NCBI RefSeq assembly: GCF_946482535.1
Contig: NZ_CAMLRU010000002.1
Location: 1 to 54,453, forward strand
Direction of reading: 5' to 3'
Length of the DNA: 54,453 nt
Source: an uncultured Flavobacterium sp.
GTDB lineage: Bacteria; Bacteroidota; Bacteroidia; Flavobacteriales; Flavobacteriaceae
The position numbers were made by a program, and so were the translations under genes. The notes beneath the pieces are model-generated. The model had not been told where the DNA came from. It searched no databases and was given only the letters and a program-made list of their open reading frames with translations. How positions within the stretch are numbered: the stretch's first letter is position 1; the number at the start of each line of letters is the position of its first letter. Shown here piece after piece: positions 26,194-34,316 of this stretch.

Positions 26194-26820
26194 TTAGTTG
26201 TAAAGCAATTTGATTAAAGTTACTATCGCCATAAAAGTGGTTACCGAGCCGATTACAATATTGATATTTTGCATTAGGAATTCGGTCTTCTTTTCGATTT
26301 TCTTGAAAGCCACAATGTAAAGGTAAAAAACGCAAAACGACCCTAAAACCACTCCTATTACAAAAGAATAAACCGGTATCTTCTCAAAACTGAAGTAACC
26401 CGCTGCAGCCAAACCCATACTCGCAAAAACGTAGAACGGAATAGGCAACAAATTAAGCATCGACAACAACATTCCGAAAAAAAAGCGGTTGGATTTTCCT
26501 TTGACAATGCGGTCAGCTTTGAGTTTCTTGGGTTTTTTGGCAATCCAGAAAAAATAAACGCTCAACCCTGAAAAAATAAAGATGCCAATTTCTTGTAAGG
26601 TAACTACAATCTCATCATGGTTACTGATGAATCGGGCGAACATGACCGCGATAAAGGTTTGAAAAAAAACGATGGTAGAAGCACCTGCGGCAAAACTAAT
26701 GGCTTCATTTTTACTCTCTTGCAAACTGATTTTTGCCGCCGTCATATTGATTAAACCCGGAAGTATAACCGCTAAAAAGGAAAGGCAAAAACCTTGGACA
26801 AGAGGCAAAATAAAAGTCAT
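26194..26820 (-). CDS. LysE-family transporter
   Basis: 208 residues with about six membrane helices. LysE/RhtB family features: N-terminal FLAVILPGLINMTAAKISL (PG motif) and the central SMLNLLPIPFYV segment. Probably exports a small amino acid or similar metabolite; substrate cannot be told. Lies between trmB (stop abuts) and the Atl gene. Confidence 0.85.
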   Translation of the reverse strand: MTFILPLVQGFCLSFLAVILPGLINMTAAKISLQESKNEAISFAAGASTIVFFQTFIAVMFARFISNHDEIVVTLQEIGIFIFSGLSVYFFWIAKKPKKLKADRIVKGKSNRFFFGMLLSMLNLLPIPFYVFASMGLAAAGYFSFEKIPVYSFVIGVVLGSFCVFYLYIVAFKKIEKKTEFLMQNINIVIGSVTTFMAIVTLIKLLYN

Positions 26821-27495
26821 CTATTTGATTTTGAAACGAATATACGTAATTGCTTTGTTGATTTCCAAATATTGTTTCTCATAAAAGGTTTGAATACCGA
26901 TTACTTCCTCGGGCGCGCCTTCGTTTTTATAAATATTGTGATTCGCATAAAGCACTTCGTGGCCTTCTCCGTGTAACAATCCTAAAGTATAGCCGTGCAT
27001 GAATTCGCTGTCGGTTTTTAAGTTGACTACGCCATCGGGTTTTAAAATTCTTTTGTATAATTTCAAGAAATCGCTATTGGTCATGCGGTGTTTGGTGCGC
27101 TTGTATTTGATTTGCGGGTCGGGAAATGTAATCCAAATTTCAGCTACTTCTCCTTCGGCAAAAATTCCTTCTATGAGTTCAATTTGGGTACGAACAAAAG
27201 CCACATTGTGCATGCCGCTTTCAACAGCCATTTTCGCACCACGCCAAAATCGGGCACCTTTGATATCAATTCCGACGAAGTTTTTATTTGGATATTTTTC
27301 GGCTAAACCTACTGAATATTCGCCTTTACCACAGCCTAATTCGATGATAATTGGATTATCGTTTTTAAAAAAATCACTATGCCATTTGCCTTTCAACGGA
27401 AACTCACCGCCTACTACTTCTTCCCGTGTTGGTTGGAAAACATTTTGAAAAGTTTCGTTTTCCTTAAATCGTTTTAATTTATTCTTACTGCCCAC
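26821..27495 (-). CDS. trmB: tRNA (guanosine(46)-N7)-methyltransferase
   Basis: 224 residues, normal for TrmB. SAM motif IELGCGKGEYS (about 51-61), NFVGIDIKGAR, and the family-specific FPDPQIKYKRTKHR segment. It makes m7G46 in tRNA. First gene of a minus-strand operon with the LysE-family and Atl genes; divergent from the PlcP-like gene at 27613. Confidence 0.96.
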   Translation of the reverse strand: MGSKNKLKRFKENETFQNVFQPTREEVVGGEFPLKGKWHSDFFKNDNPIIIELGCGKGEYSVGLAEKYPNKNFVGIDIKGARFWRGAKMAVESGMHNVAFVRTQIELIEGIFAEGEVAEIWITFPDPQIKYKRTKHRMTNSDFLKLYKRILKPDGVVNLKTDSEFMHGYTLGLLHGEGHEVLYANHNIYKNEGAPEEVIGIQTFYEKQYLEINKAITYIRFKIK

Positions 27496-27551
27496 AAATT
27501 TTAAATTTTTGGTAAAATTAAGGAAATAAAAGTCAGGACAAATAAAGTTTT

Positions 27552-27569
27552 GTTAATGTTTAAGTAACC
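27552..27569 (+). promoter_or_regulatory. Putative Pho-type operator before the PlcP-like gene
   Basis: Half-sites GTTAATG (27552) and AGTAACC (27563) start exactly 11 bp apart. The second half-site is followed by exactly 20 bp and then TTTCTTTG (27590-27597). The promoter of the TonB receptor at 31319-31364 has the same arrangement. Confidence 0.5.
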
Positions 27570-27589
27570 TGATTGTTTCGGGAAAATCC

Positions 27590-27597
27590 TTTCTTTG
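27590..27597 (+). promoter_or_regulatory. -7 box TTTCTTTG of the PlcP-like operon
   Basis: One mismatch to TAnnTTTG, 15 bases before the TTG start. Same octamer as at the TonB receptor gene. Confidence 0.5.
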
Positions 27598-27612
27598 ACA
27601 AACTGATTTATT

Positions 27613-28434
27613 TTGAAAAAAAGAAAAGTAGAAGTAGTTGTGATTTCCGATGTTCACTTGGGAACTTATGGTTGTCATGCCAAAGAATTATTAGACTATT
27701 TGTCTTCTGTCAAACCGAAAACATTAATTCTGAACGGTGATATTATCGACATTTGGCAATTCCGAAAATCTTACTTTCCGGCTTCGCATTTAAAAGTTAT
27801 TAAGAAAATTATTTCGCTCAGTTCCAAAGGCACCAAAGTGTATTACCTGACCGGAAACCACGATGAATTTTTAAGGAAGTTTACCGATTTGCATATGGGC
27901 AATCTGAGTTTGCTCAACAAATTGGTATTAGATTTAGACGGCAAAAAGGCCTGGATTTTTCACGGCGATGTTTTTGACGCTTCCATCAATCATGCCAAAT
28001 GGTTGGCCAAGCTTGGCGGTTGGGGTTATGATATGCTCATTTTAATCAATCGGTTTTTGAATTGGATTTTGGCCAAAATGAACAAAGAACCTTATTCGCT
28101 TTCTAAAAAAATAAAAGACAATGTGAAATCGGCGGTGAAGTTTATCACTAATTTTGAAAATGTTTGTACCGAATTGGCCATAGAAAACCAATATGATTAT
28201 GTAATTTGCGGACACATTCACGAGCCGAAAATCAGTCTGGTGGAGACAGAAAAAGGAAAAACTACTTATCTGAATTCGGGCGATTGGGTTGAGAATTTGA
28301 CCGCTTTAGAATACCATCATAAAAAATGGAAGCTTTACAAACACAATCCGAAGGATGCTTTCTTGGAAGAAGAACAGCATTTTGAATACGAAGACCAATT
28401 GGCTGAACAATTCATCAGCATTTTGAACAAATAA
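27613..28434 (+). CDS. PlcP-like metallophosphoesterase (phospholipase C), first of an operon
   Basis: 273 residues from a TTG start. Calcineurin-like phosphoesterase motifs: DVHLG (13-17), NGDIID (41-46), GNHDEFLR (81-88), HGD (117-119) and GHIHEP (200-205). It is often called UDP-2,3-diacylglucosamine diphosphatase (LpxH). The layout SDVHLGTYGCHAKELLDYL, HGDVFDASINHAKWL, YSLSKKIKDNVKSAVKF and YLNSGDWVEN, however, follows PlcP, the phospholipase C that frees diacylglycerol from phospholipids under phosphate starvation in alphaproteobacteria. Operon with the glycosyltransferase 5 bp downstream. Likely cytoplasmic, acting at the membrane. PlcP versus LpxH is the main uncertainty. Confidence 0.8.
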   Translation: MKKRKVEVVVISDVHLGTYGCHAKELLDYLSSVKPKTLILNGDIIDIWQFRKSYFPASHLKVIKKIISLSSKGTKVYYLTGNHDEFLRKFTDLHMGNLSLLNKLVLDLDGKKAWIFHGDVFDASINHAKWLAKLGGWGYDMLILINRFLNWILAKMNKEPYSLSKKIKDNVKSAVKFITNFENVCTELAIENQYDYVICGHIHEPKISLVETEKGKTTYLNSGDWVENLTALEYHHKKWKLYKHNPKDAFLEEEQHFEYEDQLAEQFISILNK

Positions 28435-28439
28435 AAGCA

Positions 28440-29495
28440 ATGACAAAAAACATCCTTGTTGCACCGTTAAATTGGGGTTTAGGACACGCCACCCGTTGCA
28501 TTCCGATTATCCGCGAATTAGAACAGCACGGTTTCACGCCTATTATTGCTTCTGATGGTGTGGCTTTGCAAATTTTACAAAAAGAATTTCCGCATTTGGA
28601 AACCTTAGAATTGCCTTCTTACGAAATTGAATACGCCAAAGACGGCGCCGATTTTAAATGGAAACTGATTAAAAACAGTCCGAAAATGATTCAGGCTATT
28701 TTTGAAGAGAAGAAACTGGTGAAGAAATGGGTGAAGAAATATGAATTGAAAGGCATCATATCCGACAATCGATTAGGGGTTCACAGCAAAAAGGTACCGA
28801 GCATTTTTATCACGCACCAATTGAATGTTTTATCCGGAAAAACCACTTGGATTTCGAGTAAGTTGCACCAATATTTTATCGGTAAATTTAAAGAATGTTG
28901 GGTGCCCGATATGAAAGAACAGCCTAACCTGACCGGAAAATTAGGGCATTTAAAAAACACCGATTTATCCTTAAAATACCTTGGTCCGTTAAGTCGTTTG
29001 GAGAAAAAAAACGTTGATTCTAAATACGAATTGATGGTAATTCTCTCCGGACCCGAACCGCAACGAACCATGTTGGAAGAAAAATTAATTGAGGAACTTC
29101 AAAACTACAATGGCGAGGTAATTTTTATCAAAGGAAAAGTGGAACCGGAACAAAAAAATGAAACCGTTAATAACATCACCTATTATAATTTCATGACTTC
29201 TGGCGAAATTGAAAATGCCTTTAACGAAAGTGAAATGGTTCTTTGTCGTTCGGGATATACTACCGTGATGGATTTGGCTAAGTTAGAAAAGAAAGCCTTT
29301 TTCATCCCAACACCGGGACAATTTGAACAGGAATATTTGGCCAGAAGATATAAAAGAAACGGCATGGCGCCTTATGCCAAACAAGAAGATTTCAGAATAG
29401 AAAATTTGTTAGAAATTCCGTTATACAAAGGACTGCCGCAGTTAAAAGAAGCCGTAAACTGGAAAAAATTATTTATACTTTTCGAGGGTGAATGA
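28440..29495 (+). CDS. GT28/MurG-like glycosyltransferase, probably glycolipid-forming
   Basis: 351 residues, GT-B fold. N-terminal LNWGLGHATRCIPIIREL (G-rich acceptor loop, HATR) and C-terminal VILSGPEPQRTMLE, CRSGYTTVMDLAKL and FIPTPGQFEQEYLA, the nucleotide-sugar-binding half of MurG/GT28-type enzymes such as MGDG synthase. No membrane helix. As second gene after a PlcP-like enzyme it is a good candidate for adding sugar to diacylglycerol. The acceptor is inferred only from this context. The last 27 bp overlap the 3' end of the PhoR-like gene, tail to tail. Confidence 0.82.
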   Translation: MTKNILVAPLNWGLGHATRCIPIIRELEQHGFTPIIASDGVALQILQKEFPHLETLELPSYEIEYAKDGADFKWKLIKNSPKMIQAIFEEKKLVKKWVKKYELKGIISDNRLGVHSKKVPSIFITHQLNVLSGKTTWISSKLHQYFIGKFKECWVPDMKEQPNLTGKLGHLKNTDLSLKYLGPLSRLEKKNVDSKYELMVILSGPEPQRTMLEEKLIEELQNYNGEVIFIKGKVEPEQKNETVNNITYYNFMTSGEIENAFNESEMVLCRSGYTTVMDLAKLEKKAFFIPTPGQFEQEYLARRYKRNGMAPYAKQEDFRIENLLEIPLYKGLPQLKEAVNWKKLFILFEGE

Positions 29496-30512
29496 GAACT
29501 CTGAACCTTTGCCGAATTCGCTTTCCACATAAATTTTTTCTCCGTGCGCTTCGATGATGTGTTTAACGATTGACAAACCGAGTCCGGAACCACCTTCGCT
29601 TCTGGCGCCACTTTTATCAACCCTGAAAAAACGTTCAAACAAACGCGGAATGTATTGTTTCTCGATACCTTCACCGTTGTCTCTGAAACGCACTATGATT
29701 TTGTCGTTAACCAAATCCTCTATGGTCACTTCAGTCGTGCCGTTTTCTTTACCGTATTTGATGGAGTTCATCACCAAATTGATCAATACTTGTTGGATTT
29801 TTTCTCGGTCGGCGAAAACTTTGATGGGTTTGCTGTACTTGCGATCAAACATTAAGATGATGTTCTTTTTATCGGCTTTCATTTCCAATAAATCGAAGAC
29901 ATTTTGTATCAATTCTACGATATTGAACTTTGACAATTCGAGGTTCAAATCACCGGTTTCCAATTTGGAAATCATATCCAAATCTTCGACTATATAAATC
30001 AATCGCTCCACGCCTTTTTCGGCACGCTCTAAATATTTTTTGCGCACGTTTTTATCGTTCATAGCGCCATCTAACAAGGTTGAAAGATAGCCTTGAACAG
30101 TAAATAACGGGGTTTTTAATTCGTGGGAAACATTGCCTAAAAACTCACGGCGGTATTCTTCACGCACTTTGAGGGTTTCGATTTCCATTTTCTTATCGGT
30201 GGCGAATTTTTTTACCTGCTTGGTTAAAGTCGCCATATCGGTAGTTATGGGTTGGTTTCTGAAAGAAGTAGATTCTAAAAGGGAAACATCATCATAGATT
30301 TTTTTTACCCTTCGGTAAATAAAATGCTCGACACGGTATTGGATTACAAAAAAAGAGAAGATGGCCATTGAAATGGCAAAAACCAAAATAATAAGCCAGG
30401 AAAATTCATGGAAAATCCACAACAAAATTGCAAGAAAACCTGAAGAAAATAAGGTAATATAAGACGTTGACACTAATGCAAACGTGTAGGTTTTCTTAAA
30501 ATTTATTGCCAT
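29469..30512 (-). CDS. phoR: PhoR-like membrane sensor histidine kinase
   Basis: 347 residues. Two membrane helices close together (about 14-34 and 38-58) with almost no periplasmic part, a linker, then HisKA with phospho-acceptor H130 (GNVSHELKTPLF), an N box (NLVMNSIKYG), G1 (DNGEGI) and G2 (GGSGLGLSIVKHI). No PAS domain is clear between membrane and HisKA. The short sensor region is like PhoR kinases, which respond to the Pst/PhoU state. The gene follows its response regulator with no gap. Confidence 0.87.
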   Translation of the reverse strand: MAINFKKTYTFALVSTSYITLFSSGFLAILLWIFHEFSWLIILVFAISMAIFSFFVIQYRVEHFIYRRVKKIYDDVSLLESTSFRNQPITTDMATLTKQVKKFATDKKMEIETLKVREEYRREFLGNVSHELKTPLFTVQGYLSTLLDGAMNDKNVRKKYLERAEKGVERLIYIVEDLDMISKLETGDLNLELSKFNIVELIQNVFDLLEMKADKKNIILMFDRKYSKPIKVFADREKIQQVLINLVMNSIKYGKENGTTEVTIEDLVNDKIIVRFRDNGEGIEKQYIPRLFERFFRVDKSGARSEGGSGLGLSIVKHIIEAHGEKIYVESEFGKGSEFSFTLEKYK

Positions 30513-31196
30513 TTATACTTCTAATTTATAGCCGACACCTTTGATGGTTTTGAACAAATCTTCGCCGATTTTTTCACGAAGTTTTCTAATATGCACATCG
30601 ATGGTTCTTCCGCCAACAATAACTTCATTGCCCCAAACTTTATCCAGAATTTCTTCGCGCTTGAATACTTTTCCTGGCTTAGAGGCTAATAAATAGAACA
30701 GTTCAAATTCTTTGCGAGGAAGGATAATTTCGACATTGTCTTTAATGATTTTATATTCTTCACGGTTGATTTCGATACCGCCAACGTTGAGTGTTTCTGT
30801 ATTTTGCTCCTCATTCTTCAATCGACGCAATAAGGCTTTTACTTTACTGACCAACAATTTGGGTTTGATAGGCTTGGTGATGTAATCATCCGCACCGGCG
30901 TCAAAACCGGCCACTTGAGAATAGTCTTCGCTTCTTGCCGTTAAAAAAGTGATAATGACGTTGCTTAATTCCGGAAGTTTACGAATGTTTTCGCAAGCTT
31001 CCATGCCATCCATTTCGGGCATCATTACATCCATGATAATAAGTTGCGGCAATTCTTTTTTGGCTTTGCTAATGGCTTCTTTCCCATTTGTTGCAGTTAC
31101 TATTTGATATCCTTCTTGGGAAAGATTGTAACCTACAATTTCCAGGATATCCTGCTCATCATCTACTAATAAAATCTTGATGTCTTTTTTTTTCAT
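30513..31196 (-). CDS. phoB: PhoB/OmpR-family response regulator
   Basis: 227 residues from the ATG at 31194-31196; the frame runs 21 codons further but with a hydrophobic, non-homologous leader. Receiver domain with acidic pair D12/D13, phosphorylation site D56 (IIMDVMMP), Thr and Lys switch residues (FLTARS, YITKPIK), and a winged-helix DNA-binding domain (SKPGKVFKREEILDKVWG, GRTIDVHIRKLREKI). This family binds direct repeats spaced 11 bp. It lies divergent to the TonB receptor and immediately before the kinase gene. Identity as PhoB rather than another OmpR-type regulator is inferred from context. Confidence 0.87.
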   Translation of the reverse strand: MKKKDIKILLVDDEQDILEIVGYNLSQEGYQIVTATNGKEAISKAKKELPQLIIMDVMMPEMDGMEACENIRKLPELSNVIITFLTARSEDYSQVAGFDAGADDYITKPIKPKLLVSKVKALLRRLKNEEQNTETLNVGGIEINREEYKIIKDNVEIILPRKEFELFYLLASKPGKVFKREEILDKVWGNEVIVGGRTIDVHIRKLREKIGEDLFKTIKGVGYKLEV

Positions 31197-31285
31197 AACG
31201 GACACAATTGTTTTGCGGATGTAAATGTAAAGATAATACAAAATGATTAGATACCGCAAAACTTGAGTTAACCGTAATTTAATGT

Positions 31286-31336
31286 GTTAACAATTTGGTA
31301 ATAGTAAAAGAACGAAAAGGTAATATTCAAGTAACA
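31286..31336 (+). promoter_or_regulatory. Putative Pho-type operator before the TonB receptor
   Basis: Half-sites in one 11-bp register: GTTAACA (31286), GGTAATA (31297), a poor AAGAACG (31308), GGTAATA (31319), AGTAACA (31330). The last is 20 bp from TTTCTTTG (31357-31364). OmpR/PhoB regulators bind direct repeats with this spacing, and the gene on the other side encodes one. Confidence 0.5.
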
Positions 31337-31356
31337 CGGCCTTTACAATGCGGTGG

Positions 31357-31364
31357 TTTCTTTG
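31357..31364 (+). promoter_or_regulatory. -7 box TTTCTTTG of the TonB receptor
   Basis: One mismatch to TAnnTTTG; 23 bases before the ATG at 31388. Confidence 0.5.
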
Positions 31365-31387
31365 CACCAAAATTAAACAAGACAAAA

Positions 31388-34156
31388 ATGAAACTTAAAT
31401 TTATTGTTACTTTTTTATTGATCAATGTTATAGGATTTGCGCAAGGCAAAGGAACCATTACCGGAACATTAACCGATAAAGATTTAAACAACGAGCCCTT
31501 ACCTTTTGCTAATGTAATCATCAAAGGAACAACTATAGGGGTAACCACCGATGAAACCGGAAAATATACCATTGCTGTTGAAGCCGGAACTTACACTATT
31601 CAATTCAGTTTTTTAGGATATGAAACTATCGAAGAAAAAATTGAAGTAAAAGCCGGAGAAACACTTACCCTCAACAAAGCTTTAGGTTCGGGAAGTTACC
31701 AATTGCAAGATGTGGTTATTCAAAACGCGGTAAGTCGCGAAAAAGAAACCGCTTTATTATTGGAACAGAAAAAAGCAGTAGAAATCAAACAAAGTATTGG
31801 TGCTCAAGAAATGTCGAGAAAAGGTGTTTCTACCGTTGAAGAAGGATTGACCAAAATTACCGGGATTTCAAAAGTGGAATCGAAAGGTTTGTTTATCCGC
31901 GGATTGGAAGACCGTTATAATAATTTGTTGTTAAATGGCTTGGCCGTTCCTTCTAACAGTCCGTTCAAAAAAATCATTCCGTTAGACCAATTCCCGACTG
32001 ATGTTGTGGGTTATATGGATGTTTTCAAAACGTTCAATCCTGATATTTACGGTGATTTTGCCGGTGCTACTATTGATGTAATCACGAGTCAAACGCAGGA
32101 AAGTCAAACCAAATTGAGTTATGGTGTAGGTTATACGACCAACAATAACGGCAGTGATTTTTTACTTTCCTCCGATGCGGATAACACCAAAAGTTTCTTT
32201 GGCTTTGGCGGACAAGAGCGCCAATTGCCCTCAGGATACGGAGCGATTCCAAACGGAAGAATCGAAAACAATTACAAATCAAGTTGGGATGTCAACAAAA
32301 CAACCTCGCCTCTAAATACCAGCTTTGGGGTTAGTCATTCCGGAAAGTTCTTTTTGGGTAAAGAAAAAAACAAGTTGAACTATGTATTCGCAACTAATTT
32401 TGATAATAGCTACCAAATCAGAAAAGGGGTTGACAGAACCTTTTCACAAGGACAAGGGATTTACGACAATAACTTGGTTAAAGAAGAGTACAAGTTTCAA
32501 ACCCAATCATCGGTTTTGGTTGGTTTACAATACAAAACAGAGCGAATGAAATTATTGTACAACACTTTGTACTTGAAATCAACTGAAAACTTAATCCAAG
32601 ACCAAGTGGGTTACACCCGAACTGCAGTAGACAATCCGAATGAATTTATTCGATTAAACCAATATGAGCAATCGGATTATTGGTCAAACCAATTCTTTGG
32701 GAATTACAAAATCACGGCAGACGATAAGCATTCGGTAAAAGGAGGTTTGTCTTATACCCGAACCAAATACAGTCAACCGGACAGAAAATTTATCACCGGA
32801 ACAAAAATCAGCGATACCGAAATCAATACCCAATACGGCAGTAATAACTTGTTGCGTCAGTTTTTTAATATTGACAACAATTTCCACCTTTCGGGTAATT
32901 TAGAGTACAACTATAAATTTGGTCAAAACGACAATAAGAAGCACAAATTCTCTTTCGGATACAATGGTTTTGCCGAATATATGGTATCTAAATTCCGATT
33001 CACTTTTGGCGTGCCTAATTCAGGTGCCACACCTTACGATGTTGTGGTAAATGAAATTGACCAAGCCATTCAAGATGATATTGCCAGTAACTTCTTGTCA
33101 TTTACCGAACAATCTTCGGCCGAATGGAAAACCAAAGTAGCCCAAAGAGCCGATGCTTTGTACTCCAAATTATTATTCAACTTCACCGAAAAATTAGAGT
33201 TGAATGTTGGACTAAGAGCTGAGAATACCATTCGTGAGTACAAATACAAATCGATTGTAGATCCAATCAACAATCCGTACAGAAAAAAAACCAACGAGAA
33301 TCTATACATCTTACCTTCAGTCAATGTTAAATATGAGGTAAATGAAAAGAGTAACCTTCGTTTAGCCGCTTCAAAAACCTATACCAAACCGGTGCTTTTT
33401 GAAAGCTTAGACATCAACTTGATTAACGCTGACGGTACAACCGAAAGAGGAAATTCTGATATTGAGAACAGTGAAAATTATAACATCGATTTGAAATTTG
33501 AAATGTTCCCTACCAAAAACGAATTATTCGCTGCGACTTTATTCAGCAAATACATCGACAATCCGATTGAAAGAACGGTTCAGGCCAGTGCTACCGGTAG
33601 CGGACAAACCATTACTTATTTCAACAATAAAAGTGCAACCCTTTTTGGAGCCGAGTTTGAGTTTATCGTTCAGTTAAGTCGTTTAAACAAAAAATTGGAA
33701 GGTTTTTCATTTGGAGCCAATACTTCATTCATGATTACGGAAGCCACTGTTAACAAAAACCGTGACGGTTACTTCGATACTTTTGAAAAAAGAAAATTGC
33801 AAGGAGCATCCGGTTGGTTAGTGAATTCTGATTTAAAATATGAATTCGAGTTCAACTCAAAATGGAAAAACACGACTTCCTTGGTATACAATGTTTATGG
33901 AGAAAGAATATACGCCGTTGGTGTTGCCGGAAATGACCACATTTATGAAAAACCGTTCCACAGATTGGATTTTGTTTGGGGAAGCAGCATCAATAAAAAA
34001 TGGGATATCAAATTCTCTATCGACAATATTTTGAACCCAACTTACAAAAGAGTATTAGGCGACAACAGTGAGATCAGCATCAACGAATCTTCACTTCTTT
34101 TGGAGAGCTATAAAAAAGGCGTTGGGTTTTCAACCAGCTTGTCCTACACCTTCTAA
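31388..34156 (+). CDS. TonB-dependent outer-membrane receptor with CarboxypepD_reg domain
   Basis: 922 residues from the ATG at 31388 (the frame is open 31 codons further). Signal peptide ends GFAQ (about 19). CarboxypepD_reg-like domain follows (GTITGTLTDKDLNNEPLPFANVI), then the plug (VSTVEEGLTKITGISKVESKGLFIRGLEDRYNNLLLNG) and a 22-strand-type barrel with the terminal aromatic SLSYTF. It is not a SusC-type protein with a SusD partner; no SusD gene is adjacent. It imports a substrate across the outer membrane using TonB energy. The next gene, a beta-helix lipoprotein, may be its surface partner. Confidence 0.92.
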   Translation: MKLKFIVTFLLINVIGFAQGKGTITGTLTDKDLNNEPLPFANVIIKGTTIGVTTDETGKYTIAVEAGTYTIQFSFLGYETIEEKIEVKAGETLTLNKALGSGSYQLQDVVIQNAVSREKETALLLEQKKAVEIKQSIGAQEMSRKGVSTVEEGLTKITGISKVESKGLFIRGLEDRYNNLLLNGLAVPSNSPFKKIIPLDQFPTDVVGYMDVFKTFNPDIYGDFAGATIDVITSQTQESQTKLSYGVGYTTNNNGSDFLLSSDADNTKSFFGFGGQERQLPSGYGAIPNGRIENNYKSSWDVNKTTSPLNTSFGVSHSGKFFLGKEKNKLNYVFATNFDNSYQIRKGVDRTFSQGQGIYDNNLVKEEYKFQTQSSVLVGLQYKTERMKLLYNTLYLKSTENLIQDQVGYTRTAVDNPNEFIRLNQYEQSDYWSNQFFGNYKITADDKHSVKGGLSYTRTKYSQPDRKFITGTKISDTEINTQYGSNNLLRQFFNIDNNFHLSGNLEYNYKFGQNDNKKHKFSFGYNGFAEYMVSKFRFTFGVPNSGATPYDVVVNEIDQAIQDDIASNFLSFTEQSSAEWKTKVAQRADALYSKLLFNFTEKLELNVGLRAENTIREYKYKSIVDPINNPYRKKTNENLYILPSVNVKYEVNEKSNLRLAASKTYTKPVLFESLDINLINADGTTERGNSDIENSENYNIDLKFEMFPTKNELFAATLFSKYIDNPIERTVQASATGSGQTITYFNNKSATLFGAEFEFIVQLSRLNKKLEGFSFGANTSFMITEATVNKNRDGYFDTFEKRKLQGASGWLVNSDLKYEFEFNSKWKNTTSLVYNVYGERIYAVGVAGNDHIYEKPFHRLDFVWGSSINKKWDIKFSIDNILNPTYKRVLGDNSEISINESSLLLESYKKGVGFSTSLSYTF

Positions 34157-34163
34157 AACACAG

Positions 34164-34185
34164 AAAGAACTCTCCGGAGTTCTTT
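34164..34185 (+). terminator. Terminator of the TonB receptor gene
   Basis: 9-bp stem AAAGAACTC / GAGTTCTTT with TCCG loop and a T run. Confidence 0.75.
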
Positions 34186-34316
34186 TTTGTTCATACTAAG
34201 GAAACATTGGATTTACAATTAAATAATTTATCGGTAACTTTTATATAATGATTACCAAACATTTAAAAAACAACCCTGAATTAGTTTTGTCAAAACAATT
34301 TAAAACACAATTTACA

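Noticed and set aside
27613..28434. Assignment of the metallophosphoesterase as LpxH
   Set aside because: The catalytic motifs are shared by both families, but the surrounding motif layout and the operon fit PlcP better. Kept as the main alternative, not the call.
34233..34256. Inverted GGTAA / TTACC before the beta-helix lipoprotein gene
   Set aside because: Only 5-bp arms, inverted rather than direct, and not in the 11-bp register; too weak to call an operator.
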